Source of the DNA: Burkholderia territorii
GTDB lineage: Bacteria > Pseudomonadota > Gammaproteobacteria > Burkholderiales > Burkholderiaceae
Assembly: GCF_902833055.1 (NCBI RefSeq)
Contig: NZ_CADFEJ010000002.1
Coordinates: 434,001 to 498,000, forward strand
Reading direction: 5' to 3'
Length of the DNA: 64,000 nt
The notes beneath the pieces were generated by a model. It was not told the origin of the DNA. It did no database searches and saw only the letters and a list, made by a program, of their open reading frames with translations. Of this stretch, positions 35,503-43,782 are shown one piece after another. Numbering within the stretch: position 1 is the stretch's first letter; each line of letters opens with the position of its first letter. The position numbers were made by a program, and so were the translations under genes.

Positions 35503-37476
35503 GTGTCACAGTCACGTTCGCAGCCGTCTGGCCCCTCGAGGACCGTGCGCTTCAATGGCCGTATTTTGTTCCTGTCGCAGAGAGCGGATGTAGTCGAGCG
35601 ACAATTGAGCGGCGAGGACGTCATGCTCCAGGATGCGGTGCCGCTTCGCACCGACATTTCCACCGACGAGATCACGCCCGCCTACATTTGTTATTACTAC
35701 GACGAAAACCTTGGCGAGTATCCGTACCTCGGCCTGGACTGCGCGGGGCGTCGTCCAGTCAAGCAAGGTAGCGTGAAGGCGGGCGGTTTTGCGGTCACAG
35801 TAGCAGGCCGCCGCTATGGGAAGGGGTCGTCGAGAGAGGCCAGCCCATTCGCTGAGTGGTGCGCGGGTATTCGACTGGTGATCGCGGAGAGCTTCGAGCG
35901 AATTTATCGGCAGAACTGCCACAACCTGGGCATCTTCACATCAACCGACTTCGGCTTGATCGACCGTATCCGTCGAGGCGAGGCAATTCCGATTGAGGAA
36001 TTCACGCGTGGAGAAGATGCGCTCACCAGCGAGTTGATTCGAAGAGGGGGCCTTTTCCGGCTGACGGAAGCAAGGCGCGGCGGCTGGAAGCCTATGTCAC
36101 CGCCCGCAGACCCTCACCCTATGACATACGCCGAAAAAATCATCGCTAGAGCAAGCGGCTGTGTAAGCGTCACCCCCGGTCAGAGCGTCTTCGCGAAAAC
36201 CGACTGGCGCTACGCGCATGAATATGTGTCGCCGATGGCGATCAGTTTTCTGCACCGGGAATACGGTAACAAGATCGATCTTCATGACCCGAAGGGCATC
36301 GTTTGCTTTTCCGATCATTTGACGTTCATTCACCGCAGTATGCCCGCCGAACGTCGTGCGCTCGGGTTGCTCGACGTGGCGCAGTCAATGGGACGGGTAC
36401 AGCAGCAATTTTGCGAGGAGTACGGGCTGCGTCACCATGGACTACTGAGCGATCGGGAAGGCTCCGAAGGTATCAGCCATTCGATCATGGCGGAGCGTTA
36501 TGTGGAACCCGCGCAACTCGCCGTTGGCACGGACTCTCATACCCCGCATTGTGGGGCGCTAGGCGCACTCGCATTCGGGATTGGGGCCACCGAAATGGCT
36601 AACGCATGGCTGACCGGCGACGTGCGGGTGAAGGTGCCCGCTACATGTCGCGTAAACCTCAATGGGCGACTGCCGTCTGGAGTGGAAGCGAAGGACATCG
36701 TGCTGCATTTGCTGCGGCTTCCCTATGTGCGTGAGGGTAGAGCGATTGGACAGCTCTTCGAATACGGCGGTGAAGCCCTCGCATCTTTGTCCACTGATGA
36801 ACGAGCGACGCTGACCAATATGGTCGCAGAGATTGGCGGCTTTAGCGGAATCATTGTTCCCGACGAGGAAACGCAGCGGTTCCTCCGTGAGCGCCGAGGT
36901 ATCGAGTTCGATATCGAGTCATGGATGCGCAGCGACGATGATGCAGATGTGGCACATTCGATCGACATCGACTGCTCGCAACTCGAGCCCATGGTGGCGC
37001 GCCCTGGGGATCCCGGTCAAGGCATCGGCCTATCCGAGCTTACCGACTCGGTGCCGGTTGACATCGCGTATATCGGATCCTGTACGGGCGGCAAACGCGA
37101 AGACTTGTTGCGCTGCTATGAGGTGCTGGAATGGGCGTTGGAGCACGACCTAAAGGCGGCCGAGAGGACTCGCTTTTTTGTGCAGTTTGGTAGTCAAGAC
37201 GTGCGAGACTACTGTGCGCGTGAAGGTATGCTGGAAGTCTTCGCGCGCGCAGGAGTTGAGCTCATTGAGCCCGGATGCGGTGCATGTGTTAACGCCGGAC
37301 CAGGAGTATCAGAAAGTCCTGACCAGGTAACGGTCAGCGCAATTAACCGTAACTTTCCCGGTCGCTCCGGCCCTGGCAAGGTGTGGCTTGCCAGTCCATC
37401 CACTGTCGCGGCGAGCGCTGTGGCTGGCCGCCTTGTAAGTTTCGCAGACTTGCGAGCATCGACTAACGGACCGTAA
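35503..37476 (+). CDS. Aconitase-family hydro-lyase with swivel domain first
   Basis: A 657-residue fusion. The LeuD-like swivel domain comes first (residues about 45-190, with YGKGSSREASPFAEW). The catalytic core follows (about 215-650) with GTDSHTPHCGALGALAFG and [4Fe-4S] cysteines Cys527 (GSCTGGK), Cys592 and Cys595 (GCGAC). Most fused aconitases have the core first; AcnB has swivel first but carries an extra HEAT domain that is absent here. The GTG at 35503 is chosen because GGAGA lies five bases upstream. It should move a hydroxyl group between neighbouring carbons through an alkene intermediate; the substrate is unknown. It closes the island operon. Confidence 0.85.
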   Translation: MSQSRSQPSGPSRTVRFNGRILFLSQRADVVERQLSGEDVMLQDAVPLRTDISTDEITPAYICYYYDENLGEYPYLGLDCAGRRPVKQGSVKAGGFAVTVAGRRYGKGSSREASPFAEWCAGIRLVIAESFERIYRQNCHNLGIFTSTDFGLIDRIRRGEAIPIEEFTRGEDALTSELIRRGGLFRLTEARRGGWKPMSPPADPHPMTYAEKIIARASGCVSVTPGQSVFAKTDWRYAHEYVSPMAISFLHREYGNKIDLHDPKGIVCFSDHLTFIHRSMPAERRALGLLDVAQSMGRVQQQFCEEYGLRHHGLLSDREGSEGISHSIMAERYVEPAQLAVGTDSHTPHCGALGALAFGIGATEMANAWLTGDVRVKVPATCRVNLNGRLPSGVEAKDIVLHLLRLPYVREGRAIGQLFEYGGEALASLSTDERATLTNMVAEIGGFSGIIVPDEETQRFLRERRGIEFDIESWMRSDDDADVAHSIDIDCSQLEPMVARPGDPGQGIGLSELTDSVPVDIAYIGSCTGGKREDLLRCYEVLEWALEHDLKAAERTRFFVQFGSQDVRDYCAREGMLEVFARAGVELIEPGCGACVNAGPGVSESPDQVTVSAINRNFPGRSGPGKVWLASPSTVAASAVAGRLVSFADLRASTNGP

Positions 37477-38139
37477 AGGGCAGTGAAGTGCGACGGTCTA
37501 GTCGCCTTTTGCGGATGAACGGCCGGAAGGAGCCCGGTTGTTCAACTTCTTTCTCGTCGTAATCGGCAATCTCCAAGCTGGAGCAGGAGATCCCGAGGTG
37601 AGAATCATCACGAATCCCTTGGACCAGCTTGCGTTGCAACCGACTGTATCGGTTCAGTTCGCCGGTGTGCTCTCGGCAAAGGCGCTCATCTACCGATTCA
37701 CCCACCAGGACAGCGGCCAAGAATAGGAAATGCAAGGACCGTTGACAGTCATCAACCGCGGGGTGGCGTGACCATGTGGGAGACTTTCCCAAAGACGACT
37801 TTTCTGAGAATTCCCGCACCCAAGGACATCTTTTCTGAGACGAGCAGCATCGAGTCGTCTCAGAAAAGATGTCCAAGTCATTGATTTGTATAGGGTGCCA
37901 AGGACAGCTTTTCTGAGAGTCCACAAGACCCGTCGGTACTCGGAAAAGATGTTCGCGGTCTCAATAAGTTGTCTTGGCACGGATGACCGCATTCCATAAG
38001 ACCACGTTTCAACTATGGCGCGACCGGGCGATAAGCGGTTCGCTCCGCCGCCTTCAATCAGGTGGAGTCATGCCGTTTCCACGAGAGATACGGCCATGCA
38101 GCTCACATCCCGGCCCGATTCGACGTTTCGAGAAGCGTT
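37477..38139. other. Right border zone of the accessory island
   Basis: About 660 bases without an intact gene. 37477-37780 shows no recognisable product. 37791-37977 is packed with copies of an insertion-sequence terminal motif. 37978-38139 is featureless sequence leading into a decayed enzyme fragment. No transposase frame survives. Confidence 0.6.
37791..37977. mobile_element. Insertion-sequence end remnants with repeated terminal motif (right border)
   Basis: Five copies of a GGACATCTTTTCTGAGA-like motif: plus strand at about 37791-37810, 37824-37840 and 37900-37919; minus strand at 37858-37874 and 37937-37956. Two of them form a perfect inverted repeat with 20-base arms (37824-37843, 37855-37874) around 11 bases. 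The last part (37923-37977) matches the left border copy at 29128-29182 in the same orientation. IS21-family ends carry such arrays of transposase-binding repeats; the family call is tentative. Confidence 0.7.
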
Positions 38140-38364
38140 ATGAATCTCCTGCGGTCGCTGCACGTCGGCCACATTTTTCTGGTCCGCAAAACGATGGTTT
38201 ATCCGTTGCTTGACGCGGTCGACAAGAGGCCGGAAATTCCTGGAGTCGTTGCCGCGCACGAAGCCGGCAGTGCTTTCATGGCCGATGGCTACGCAAGAGC
38301 AAGTCGCAAATCAGGTGTGAGTCTCGCCATATCCGAACCCGGAACGATGCATGGACTGCCATAA
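38140..38364 (+). pseudogene. Thiamine-diphosphate enzyme fragment (acetolactate-synthase-like)
   Basis: A 74-residue open frame matching only the N-terminal edge of TPP enzymes: GHIFLV, then PLLDAV, IPGVVAAHEAGSAFMADGYARAS and GVSLAISEPG, where acetolactate-synthase-like proteins read HE.GA..MADGYARA.GKPGV..ATSGPG. The glutamate that activates the cofactor (AHEAG) is present, but the glycine-rich SGPGATN loop is altered (EPGTMHGLP) and a stop follows. More than 450 residues of a normal enzyme are missing. It abuts the insertion-sequence remnants, which explains the break. Confidence 0.7.
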
Positions 38365-38477
38365 GACATGCAGTGCGGACGACCTTCGGACGTTCGCGTG
38401 TAGCCCACTTCGCGGCGCGCCGCATGTACGCCCGACGAACATCGCACCTGCGTCACGGCCACTTCCCGCAGTGCCAC

Positions 38478-39656
38478 TCAATGACGAATCAACGGATAAA
38501 CCACCAGCCCAACCAGCGCGGCAACCGTGACGATAACCGGCTCCTGCAGCTTCTTGAAACGCCACAGCAGCACGACGGTCACGACGGCGAGTAGCGCGGT
38601 CGGAATGTCGACGATCGAGCGTTTCGCGATCACGAGGGCGGAGCCCGTGATCGCCCCGACGGCTGCGGCCGTGATTCCGTCCACGAACGCCTTGACGCCC
38701 GGAAGGTGCCCGTACTTCTTCACGTATGGCGCGGGAATGACCGTGAACAGATAGCACGGCAGGAACGTGCCGAGCGCCGCGACGCATGCGCCGGGAAAGC
38801 CGGCCACGAGATAGCCGATGAAGCCGACGGTGATCACGACGGGGCCGGGCGTGATCATCGCGACCGCGACCGCGTCGACGAACTGCTTGTCGTTGAGCCA
38901 GTGATGTTCGGTGACGACGCCGCCGTAGAGGAACGGCACGATCGCGAGCCCGGAGCCGAACACGAACGTGCCAGCCTTCGCGAAGAACGCGCCGATCTGG
39001 ACGAGCTGCGGCAGGTCGATGCCGCTCGCTATTGCGCCGAGCGTCGGCAGGTTGGCGGCCGCAGCCGCATTCAGGCCGCCCCTGTGCAGCCATTTCGGTG
39101 GGGCACGCCACAGCCAGCCGACCAGGCCCGCGACGAGGAACAGCCATGCGATTTCCGATTCCGTGATGAACGTCACGGCGGCGAGTGTCACGAAGATCGC
39201 CCAGAGCAGCTTGTCGCGGCCGACGGTCTTCGTCGTGAGCTTGTAGGCGCTCATCGCGATGATGCCGACCACCGCGGCGCCGACGCCGTAGAAGACGGCT
39301 TGCATCCACGACAGTCCGCCGAAATGCGCGTACGCGAATCCGAGCGCGAGCACCATCACGAACGACGGCAGCACGAACGCGAAGCCGACGAGTGTCGCAC
39401 CGAGAATGCGGTAGTGAACGAAGCCCAGATAAATCGCGAGCTGGGCGGCCATCGGCCCCGGTGCGAGCTGGGCGAGCGTGAGCCCTTCCTTGTAGTCGGC
39501 TTCCGTGATCCAGCCGCGGCGCTCGACGAGGTCGCGACGCATGTAGCCGGCGAGCGCGACCGGTCCGCCGAAGCCGAACGTGCCGAGGCGCAACATGTAG
39601 GCGACCAGTTCGCCGAGCGAGTAGGTCGGTTCGGTCGCGGCGACGGCAGTGGTCAT
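38478..39656 (-). CDS. chrA: Chromate transporter ChrA
   Basis: A 392-residue long-chain CHR protein with two homologous halves and about ten or more hydrophobic helices. Motifs LGTFGFGGPVALAGYMRRDLV and LAQLAPGPMAAQLAIYLGF in the first half are family signatures, with FGSGLAIVPFLYGG and MITPGPVVITVGFIGYL repeating them in the second. It exports chromate from the cytoplasm. Its ATG overlaps the chrB stop (ATGA), so the two are co-translated. Confidence 0.95.
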   Translation of the reverse strand: MTTAVAATEPTYSLGELVAYMLRLGTFGFGGPVALAGYMRRDLVERRGWITEADYKEGLTLAQLAPGPMAAQLAIYLGFVHYRILGATLVGFAFVLPSFVMVLALGFAYAHFGGLSWMQAVFYGVGAAVVGIIAMSAYKLTTKTVGRDKLLWAIFVTLAAVTFITESEIAWLFLVAGLVGWLWRAPPKWLHRGGLNAAAAANLPTLGAIASGIDLPQLVQIGAFFAKAGTFVFGSGLAIVPFLYGGVVTEHHWLNDKQFVDAVAVAMITPGPVVITVGFIGYLVAGFPGACVAALGTFLPCYLFTVIPAPYVKKYGHLPGVKAFVDGITAAAVGAITGSALVIAKRSIVDIPTALLAVVTVVLLWRFKKLQEPVIVTVAALVGLVVYPLIRH

Positions 39657-40630
39657 GATCGGGCTCCGGTCTCGTGCTTTCCGCACGACGAGAAATGCGC
39701 GTGGAGGGCGTCGAGCACGGCGCTCATCTGCTCGAGCAATTGATCGTCGTTGTCGGTGCGCTGGCGCGTGCCGGCCATCACGGCCTCGAAGCCGGTCGCC
39801 TCCGGCGCCGCGGGGCCGCCCACGTCGAGCGCGTGCACGATCGCGGCGAGCCGCACGAGCGCAGGATCGTCGTCGAGTCCGAAGCTGGCGAGCAGCACCT
39901 CGAACGTTACGCGTTCGCCGACATGCGTGAACGTCGCGCCGTCGAAATCGAAGCCCAGTGCGTCAGCCGGACAATCGTCCGGCGATGCGAGCCAGATGAA
40001 GCGGGCGCGTGCATCGATGAAGCGGCGAATCAGCCACGCGCTGGCGACACGATCGACCCACATGCGCCGGCGCGTCGCCCAGGTGCGTCCCTGATACTCG
40101 CCCATCACGAGCCGCCGGACAGACCGATCCGCGGCATGCGGTTCGCCCGGCGACAGCACGGTATCGACCAACGCGACGAAATCCTGGAGCCCGACTTCGG
40201 CGCGCGTCGCCGCGTCATCCGGGAAGTAGTCGATTGCGCGGATGCCGTCGAAATCCTTGCGCACGCGTCGCAACAAGCGCGTCAGTTCCGTGGCGGACTG
40301 CCCGGCGAGCGTCTTGCGGGCGCTCGCGAGTGTCTGAAGGAAGGCGGTGTAGTCGTCTCCTCGATCGAAAAGCGTCCGGAATTCCCGCTCCTGCGACGCA
40401 TCGAGGCTCGGCGCGCGCAACAGATGCGCGCTGCCGCCGCTTTCGGCAATTGCATCCGCGAGCTCGCGCAACGTCCGTTCATGCTCGTCCGAGTGCGGCA
40501 GCAGGTAGACGCCGTCGCGCAACACCGCGCAGCCCCTGGCTTTGAGCGCGCGCCAGAAGCGCATGCGCGCCGTCGCGTTCTGCGTGGGAAGGGTCAGTAC
40601 GAGGAACGACCATGTCGTGAGCGTATTCAT
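39653..40630 (-). CDS. chrB: ChrB chromate-resistance regulator
   Basis: A 325-residue ChrB protein. The N-terminal PaaX/Cas2-like region starts SFLVLTLPTQNATARMRFWRALKARGCAVLRDGVYLLP. The C-terminal ChrB domain contains TWATRRRMWVDRVASAWLIRRFID. In known chr operons ChrB regulates chrA and is needed for full chromate resistance. The ATG at 40630 is preferred to the TTG six codons upstream. It is divergent from dmeR. Confidence 0.92.
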   Translation of the reverse strand: MNTLTTWSFLVLTLPTQNATARMRFWRALKARGCAVLRDGVYLLPHSDEHERTLRELADAIAESGGSAHLLRAPSLDASQEREFRTLFDRGDDYTAFLQTLASARKTLAGQSATELTRLLRRVRKDFDGIRAIDYFPDDAATRAEVGLQDFVALVDTVLSPGEPHAADRSVRRLVMGEYQGRTWATRRRMWVDRVASAWLIRRFIDARARFIWLASPDDCPADALGFDFDGATFTHVGERVTFEVLLASFGLDDDPALVRLAAIVHALDVGGPAAPEATGFEAVMAGTRQRTDNDDQLLEQMSAVLDALHAHFSSCGKHETGARS

Positions 40631-40745
40631 GTAGAGAATCCTACTCAATAGTTACAAACTCTACAAGAAAGTGCTGACGGCGCCTGCAATGGCGGGATCC
40701 CGCAGTTCGGGAGGTGAATGCCGGTTCATGCGGTCTTCCCGAAAA

Positions 40746-40763
40746 ATACCCCTCCCCCCTATA
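40746..40763. promoter_or_regulatory. DmeR/RcnR-type operator, distal site
   Basis: ATACCCCTCCCCCCTATA: AT-rich edges around a C-tract (G-tract on the other strand), the form of RcnR/FrmR-family operators (TACT-G-tract type). It is 51 bases upstream of dmeR. Binding is inferred. Confidence 0.6.
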
Positions 40764-40780
40764 CGGAAAGGCAATTTGAG

Positions 40781-40801
40781 ATATAGTCCCCCCCGGTATA
40801 T
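40781..40801. promoter_or_regulatory. DmeR/RcnR-type operator overlapping the dmeR promoter
   Basis: A seven-C tract flanked by ATATAGT and GGTATAT (40781-40801). TATAGT (40782-40787) can serve as the dmeR -10 box, putting the start near 40794 and leaving room for the AAGGGA ribosome site (40803-40808). This is the second of two similar sites in the chrB-dmeR gap. Confidence 0.65.
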
Positions 40802-40813
40802 GAAGGGACCATC

Positions 40814-41086
40814 ATGAGCCACACCATCAAGGACAAGCAGAAGCTGCTGAACCGTGTCCGTCGTATCAAGGGACAGGTCGAAGCGATCGAACGCGCGCTG
40901 GAGGACGAGCGCGGTTGCAACGAAATCCTCCGTCTCATCACGAGCGGCCGGGGGGCGATGAACGGCCTGCTCGCGGTCGTGCTCGAGGATCACATCCGCA
41001 GCCATCTGGTCGATGCCGAGGGGCACGACGACGAAGGCAGCGCGACCGAGCAGCTGATCGAAGTCGTTCACAGCTACTTCAAGTAA
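40814..41086 (+). CDS. dmeR: RcnR/CsoR-family nickel/cobalt-responsive repressor
   Basis: A 90-residue all-helical metal-sensing repressor. His3, Cys35, His60 and His64 fall at exactly the positions that bind Co(II)/Ni(II) in E. coli RcnR, so cobalt/nickel rather than copper or formaldehyde sensing is expected. It lies 11 bases upstream of the cation-diffusion-facilitator gene and is preceded by two G-tract operators. With metal bound it should release DNA and switch on the exporter. The gene name follows the DmeR-DmeF pairs of rhizobia. Confidence 0.92.
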   Translation: MSHTIKDKQKLLNRVRRIKGQVEAIERALEDERGCNEILRLITSGRGAMNGLLAVVLEDHIRSHLVDAEGHDDEGSATEQLIEVVHSYFK

Positions 41087-41097
41087 ACGGAGGCGGA

Positions 41098-42381
41098 ATG
41101 AGCAATTTCAGCGATGACGCCTTCGGCGCCGGGCACGACCACATCTTTCTCGGCGCGGCGCACGAGCAGAACGAGCGCAGGACCTGGATGGTCATCGCGC
41201 TGTGCTCGGCGATGATGGTCGCCGAGATCGTCGGCGGGACGCTTTTCGGCTCGCTGGCGCTGATCGCGGACGGCCTGCACATGTCGACACATGCGGGCGC
41301 GATGCTGATCGCCGCGCTTGCCTATACCTACGCGCGCAAGCATGCGAACGACCCGCGTTTCGTGTTCGGCACGGGCAAGCTCGGCGACCTCGCGGGTTTC
41401 ACGAGCGCGATCGTGCTCGCGATGATCGCGTTGCTGATCGGCTACGAGGCGATCGCGCGCTTGCTCGCGCCGGTCCCGATCCATTTCGGCGAGGCGATTC
41501 CGATCGCGGTGGCCGGCTTGCTCGTCAACATCGCGAGCGTCTGGCTGTTGAGCGGCGACCATCATGGCCATCATCACGGCCACGGACATCACCACGGTCA
41601 CGGGGATCACGACGATCACGCACACGACCACGCCGAGCAAGCGCAGCAGATCTTCGATCAGCAGGGCGTATTCGCCGTGTCGGTGTTCGAGGAAGGCGTC
41701 CCGCCGGTTTTCCGCGTGGCGCCCGCGACGCAGGAGACGAAGGGCGTCGATGCGAGCGCCGTGTCGGTGACGACGATCCGCCCGGACGGCACGCGCCAGG
41801 TGTTCGCAATGCAAAACCGCGACGGTTACCTGGAGTCGACCGAAGCCATCCCCGAGCCGCACGAGTTCAAGGCGATCGTCTGCCTGAACGGCCGTGAACA
41901 CGAACTGGCGTTCGAGGAGCACGATCATCGCGCATCCGCGGCGGCGGCGCGCGATCACAACATCCGCTCCGCTTACATCCACGTGATCGCCGATGCGGCG
42001 GTCTCCGTCCTGACGATCGTCGGGCTGCTGCTCGCGCGCGCGTTCGGCTGGGTGTGGATGGATCCGCTGGCCGGCATCGTCGGCGCGCTGGTGATCGCGA
42101 ACTGGTCGTACGGCCTGATGCGCGACACGGGCGCCATCCTGCTCGACATGAGTTCGGATCGCCGTCTGACGGACAACGTGCGCGCTGCGATCGAAGCCAT
42201 TGGCGACCGCGTCCGCGACCTGCATGTGTGGCGGCTCGGGCCGGGGCACATGAGTGCGGTGGTGTCGGTGACGACGAACGATCCGGCGCGGGACGCACGC
42301 TTCTATCACGGCGTGCTGCAGCGATTCGGGAACCTGTCGCACGTCACCGTCGAAGTCGTGCCCGCGACGCGAGGGCGATGA
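41098..42381 (+). CDS. dmeF: Cation diffusion facilitator DmeF (Co/Ni efflux)
   Basis: A 427-residue CDF exporter. Six helices are predicted: four before and two after a long histidine-rich cytoplasmic loop (residues about 153-178, dense in His/Asp/Gly) typical of DmeF. The metal site HMSTHAG in TM2 is HxxxH-like, and the TM5 counterpart is HVIADA. The loop after the His-rich run is longer than in ZitB-type proteins. GGAGGCGGA precedes the ATG at 41098. It moves cytoplasmic cobalt and/or nickel into the periplasm in exchange for protons. Confidence 0.92.
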   Translation: MSNFSDDAFGAGHDHIFLGAAHEQNERRTWMVIALCSAMMVAEIVGGTLFGSLALIADGLHMSTHAGAMLIAALAYTYARKHANDPRFVFGTGKLGDLAGFTSAIVLAMIALLIGYEAIARLLAPVPIHFGEAIPIAVAGLLVNIASVWLLSGDHHGHHHGHGHHHGHGDHDDHAHDHAEQAQQIFDQQGVFAVSVFEEGVPPVFRVAPATQETKGVDASAVSVTTIRPDGTRQVFAMQNRDGYLESTEAIPEPHEFKAIVCLNGREHELAFEEHDHRASAAAARDHNIRSAYIHVIADAAVSVLTIVGLLLARAFGWVWMDPLAGIVGALVIANWSYGLMRDTGAILLDMSSDRRLTDNVRAAIEAIGDRVRDLHVWRLGPGHMSAVVSVTTNDPARDARFYHGVLQRFGNLSHVTVEVVPATRGR

Positions 42382-42383
42382 GC

Positions 42384-42569
42384 ATGGCGGTCAAGTCTCC
42401 TTGTGTCGACGTGTGTTCGTTCGACGGCCGTACCGGCTACTGCGTGGCATGCCTGCGAACGCGCGACGAAGCGCGCGGCTGGAAGAAGATGACGGATCAC
42501 CGGCGTCATCAGATCGTGAACGACCGCGCACGGCGGCATGCGAAACTGACGCGGGAAACCACCGACTGA
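42384..42569 (+). CDS. DUF1289-family small cysteine-rich protein
   Basis: A 61-residue protein with the DUF1289 pattern SPCVDVCSFDGRTGYCVACLRTRDEARGW: four cysteines, probably a small zinc or Fe-S knuckle. The ATG at 42384 has AGGG eight bases upstream; the alternative ATG at 42378 overlaps the dmeF stop but is too close to that site. It is too short to be noticed easily. Function unknown; it sits within the dme operon and may be a hitch-hiker or metal-related. Confidence 0.75.
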   Translation: MAVKSPCVDVCSFDGRTGYCVACLRTRDEARGWKKMTDHRRHQIVNDRARRHAKLTRETTD

Positions 42570-42576
42570 ACCGATC

Positions 42577-43782
42577 ATGAGCGCGCCGTCACCGATTGCC
42601 GGAAAGCCTGCGATTCCACGGACCGTGTGGGCGCTGGGACTCGTGAGCCTCTTCATGGACCTGTCGTCCGAGCTGATCCATGCGCTGTTGCCGATCTATC
42701 TGGTGTCGACGATGGGCATGAGCGTCGCCGCGCTCGGCGTCCTCGAGGGGGCGGCCGAAGCGACGGCGATGATCGTCAAGGTGTTCTCCGGCGCGATCAG
42801 CGACTGGCTCGGGCGCCGCAAGGGGCTGCTGCTGCTCGGCTATGGGCTCGCGGCATTGACCAAGCCGTTGTTTCCGCTGGCGTCGACGCCGGCCGTCGTC
42901 GTGACGGCCCGTCTGCTGGACCGTGTCGGCAAGGGGATTCGCGGCGCGCCGCGCGACGCGCTGGTGGCCGACGTCGCGCCGCCCGAAATCCGCGGCGCGT
43001 GCTACGGCCTGCGTCAGTCGATGGATACGGTGGGCGCGATTCTCGGCCCGATGCTCGCGATCGTGCTGATGCTGTGGTTCGGCGATCACATTCGCACCGT
43101 GCTGTGGTTTGCCGTCGTGCCGGCCTTCGTCGCGATCGCATTGATCGTCTTCGGTGTGCGGGAGCCCGAGCAGTCGAAACCCGGCCGGCATTTTCGCTCG
43201 CCGCTGCGCTGGAGCGCCCTGCGCGAGTTTTCCCGTAGCTACTGGTTCGTCGTCGCGGCCGGCGCGACATTTACGCTTGCGCGTTTCAGCGAGGCGTTCC
43301 TGGTGTTGCGTGCGCAGCAGACCGGGCTCGACGCGGCGTGGATTCCGGCCGTGATGGTCGCGATGAGCGTCACCTATTCGCTGTCGGCGTGGCCGGTCGG
43401 CATCCTGTCGGACCGGCTCGATCGCCGCGTGCTGCTCGCGGCCGGCATGGTTTTGCTGATCGCGGCCGATCTGCTGCTCGGCATCGGCACGTCGACGATC
43501 TCGATGTTTGCCGGCGTGGCGGTGTGGGGGCTGCACATGGGCTTCACGCAGGGCATCCTCGCCGCGATGGTGTCGGAAACGGCGCCGGCCGCGCTGCGCG
43601 GCACCGCGTTCGGTGTGTTCAACCTGGTGAGCGGCATCTGCATGCTGCTTGCGAGCAGCATCGCCGGCGCGCTGTGGATGCGTTTCGGCGCGTCCGCCAC
43701 GTTTCTCGCGGGCGCGGCGCTGGTCGTGGTGCCGCTGTGCCTGTGCCGGTTCATGCCGCGACCCGGGACGCCGCGCGCGTGA
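42577..43782 (+). CDS. MFS transporter in the dme metal-resistance operon
   Basis: A 401-residue, 12-helix MFS protein. The start TVWALGLVSLFMDLSSELIHALLPIYLV and the motif DRVGKGIRGAPRDALVADV are characteristic of a bacterial MFS group that includes putative metal-efflux proteins of the NreB type, though the resemblance is only moderate. It is eight bases after the DUF1289 gene, so it is probably co-transcribed with dmeRF. Drug or nickel efflux are both possible. Confidence 0.82.
   Translation: MSAPSPIAGKPAIPRTVWALGLVSLFMDLSSELIHALLPIYLVSTMGMSVAALGVLEGAAEATAMIVKVFSGAISDWLGRRKGLLLLGYGLAALTKPLFPLASTPAVVVTARLLDRVGKGIRGAPRDALVADVAPPEIRGACYGLRQSMDTVGAILGPMLAIVLMLWFGDHIRTVLWFAVVPAFVAIALIVFGVREPEQSKPGRHFRSPLRWSALREFSRSYWFVVAAGATFTLARFSEAFLVLRAQQTGLDAAWIPAVMVAMSVTYSLSAWPVGILSDRLDRRVLLAAGMVLLIAADLLLGIGTSTISMFAGVAVWGLHMGFTQGILAAMVSETAPAALRGTAFGVFNLVSGICMLLASSIAGALWMRFGASATFLAGAALVVVPLCLCRFMPRPGTPRA

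Noticed and set aside
37463-37924. Possible gene on the minus strand at the island's right border
   Set aside because: The frame runs through the insertion-sequence end repeats and matches nothing recognisable.
37791-37956. CRISPR array
   Set aside because: The repeats are on both strands, unevenly spaced and lack unique spacers of constant length; they look like transposon ends.
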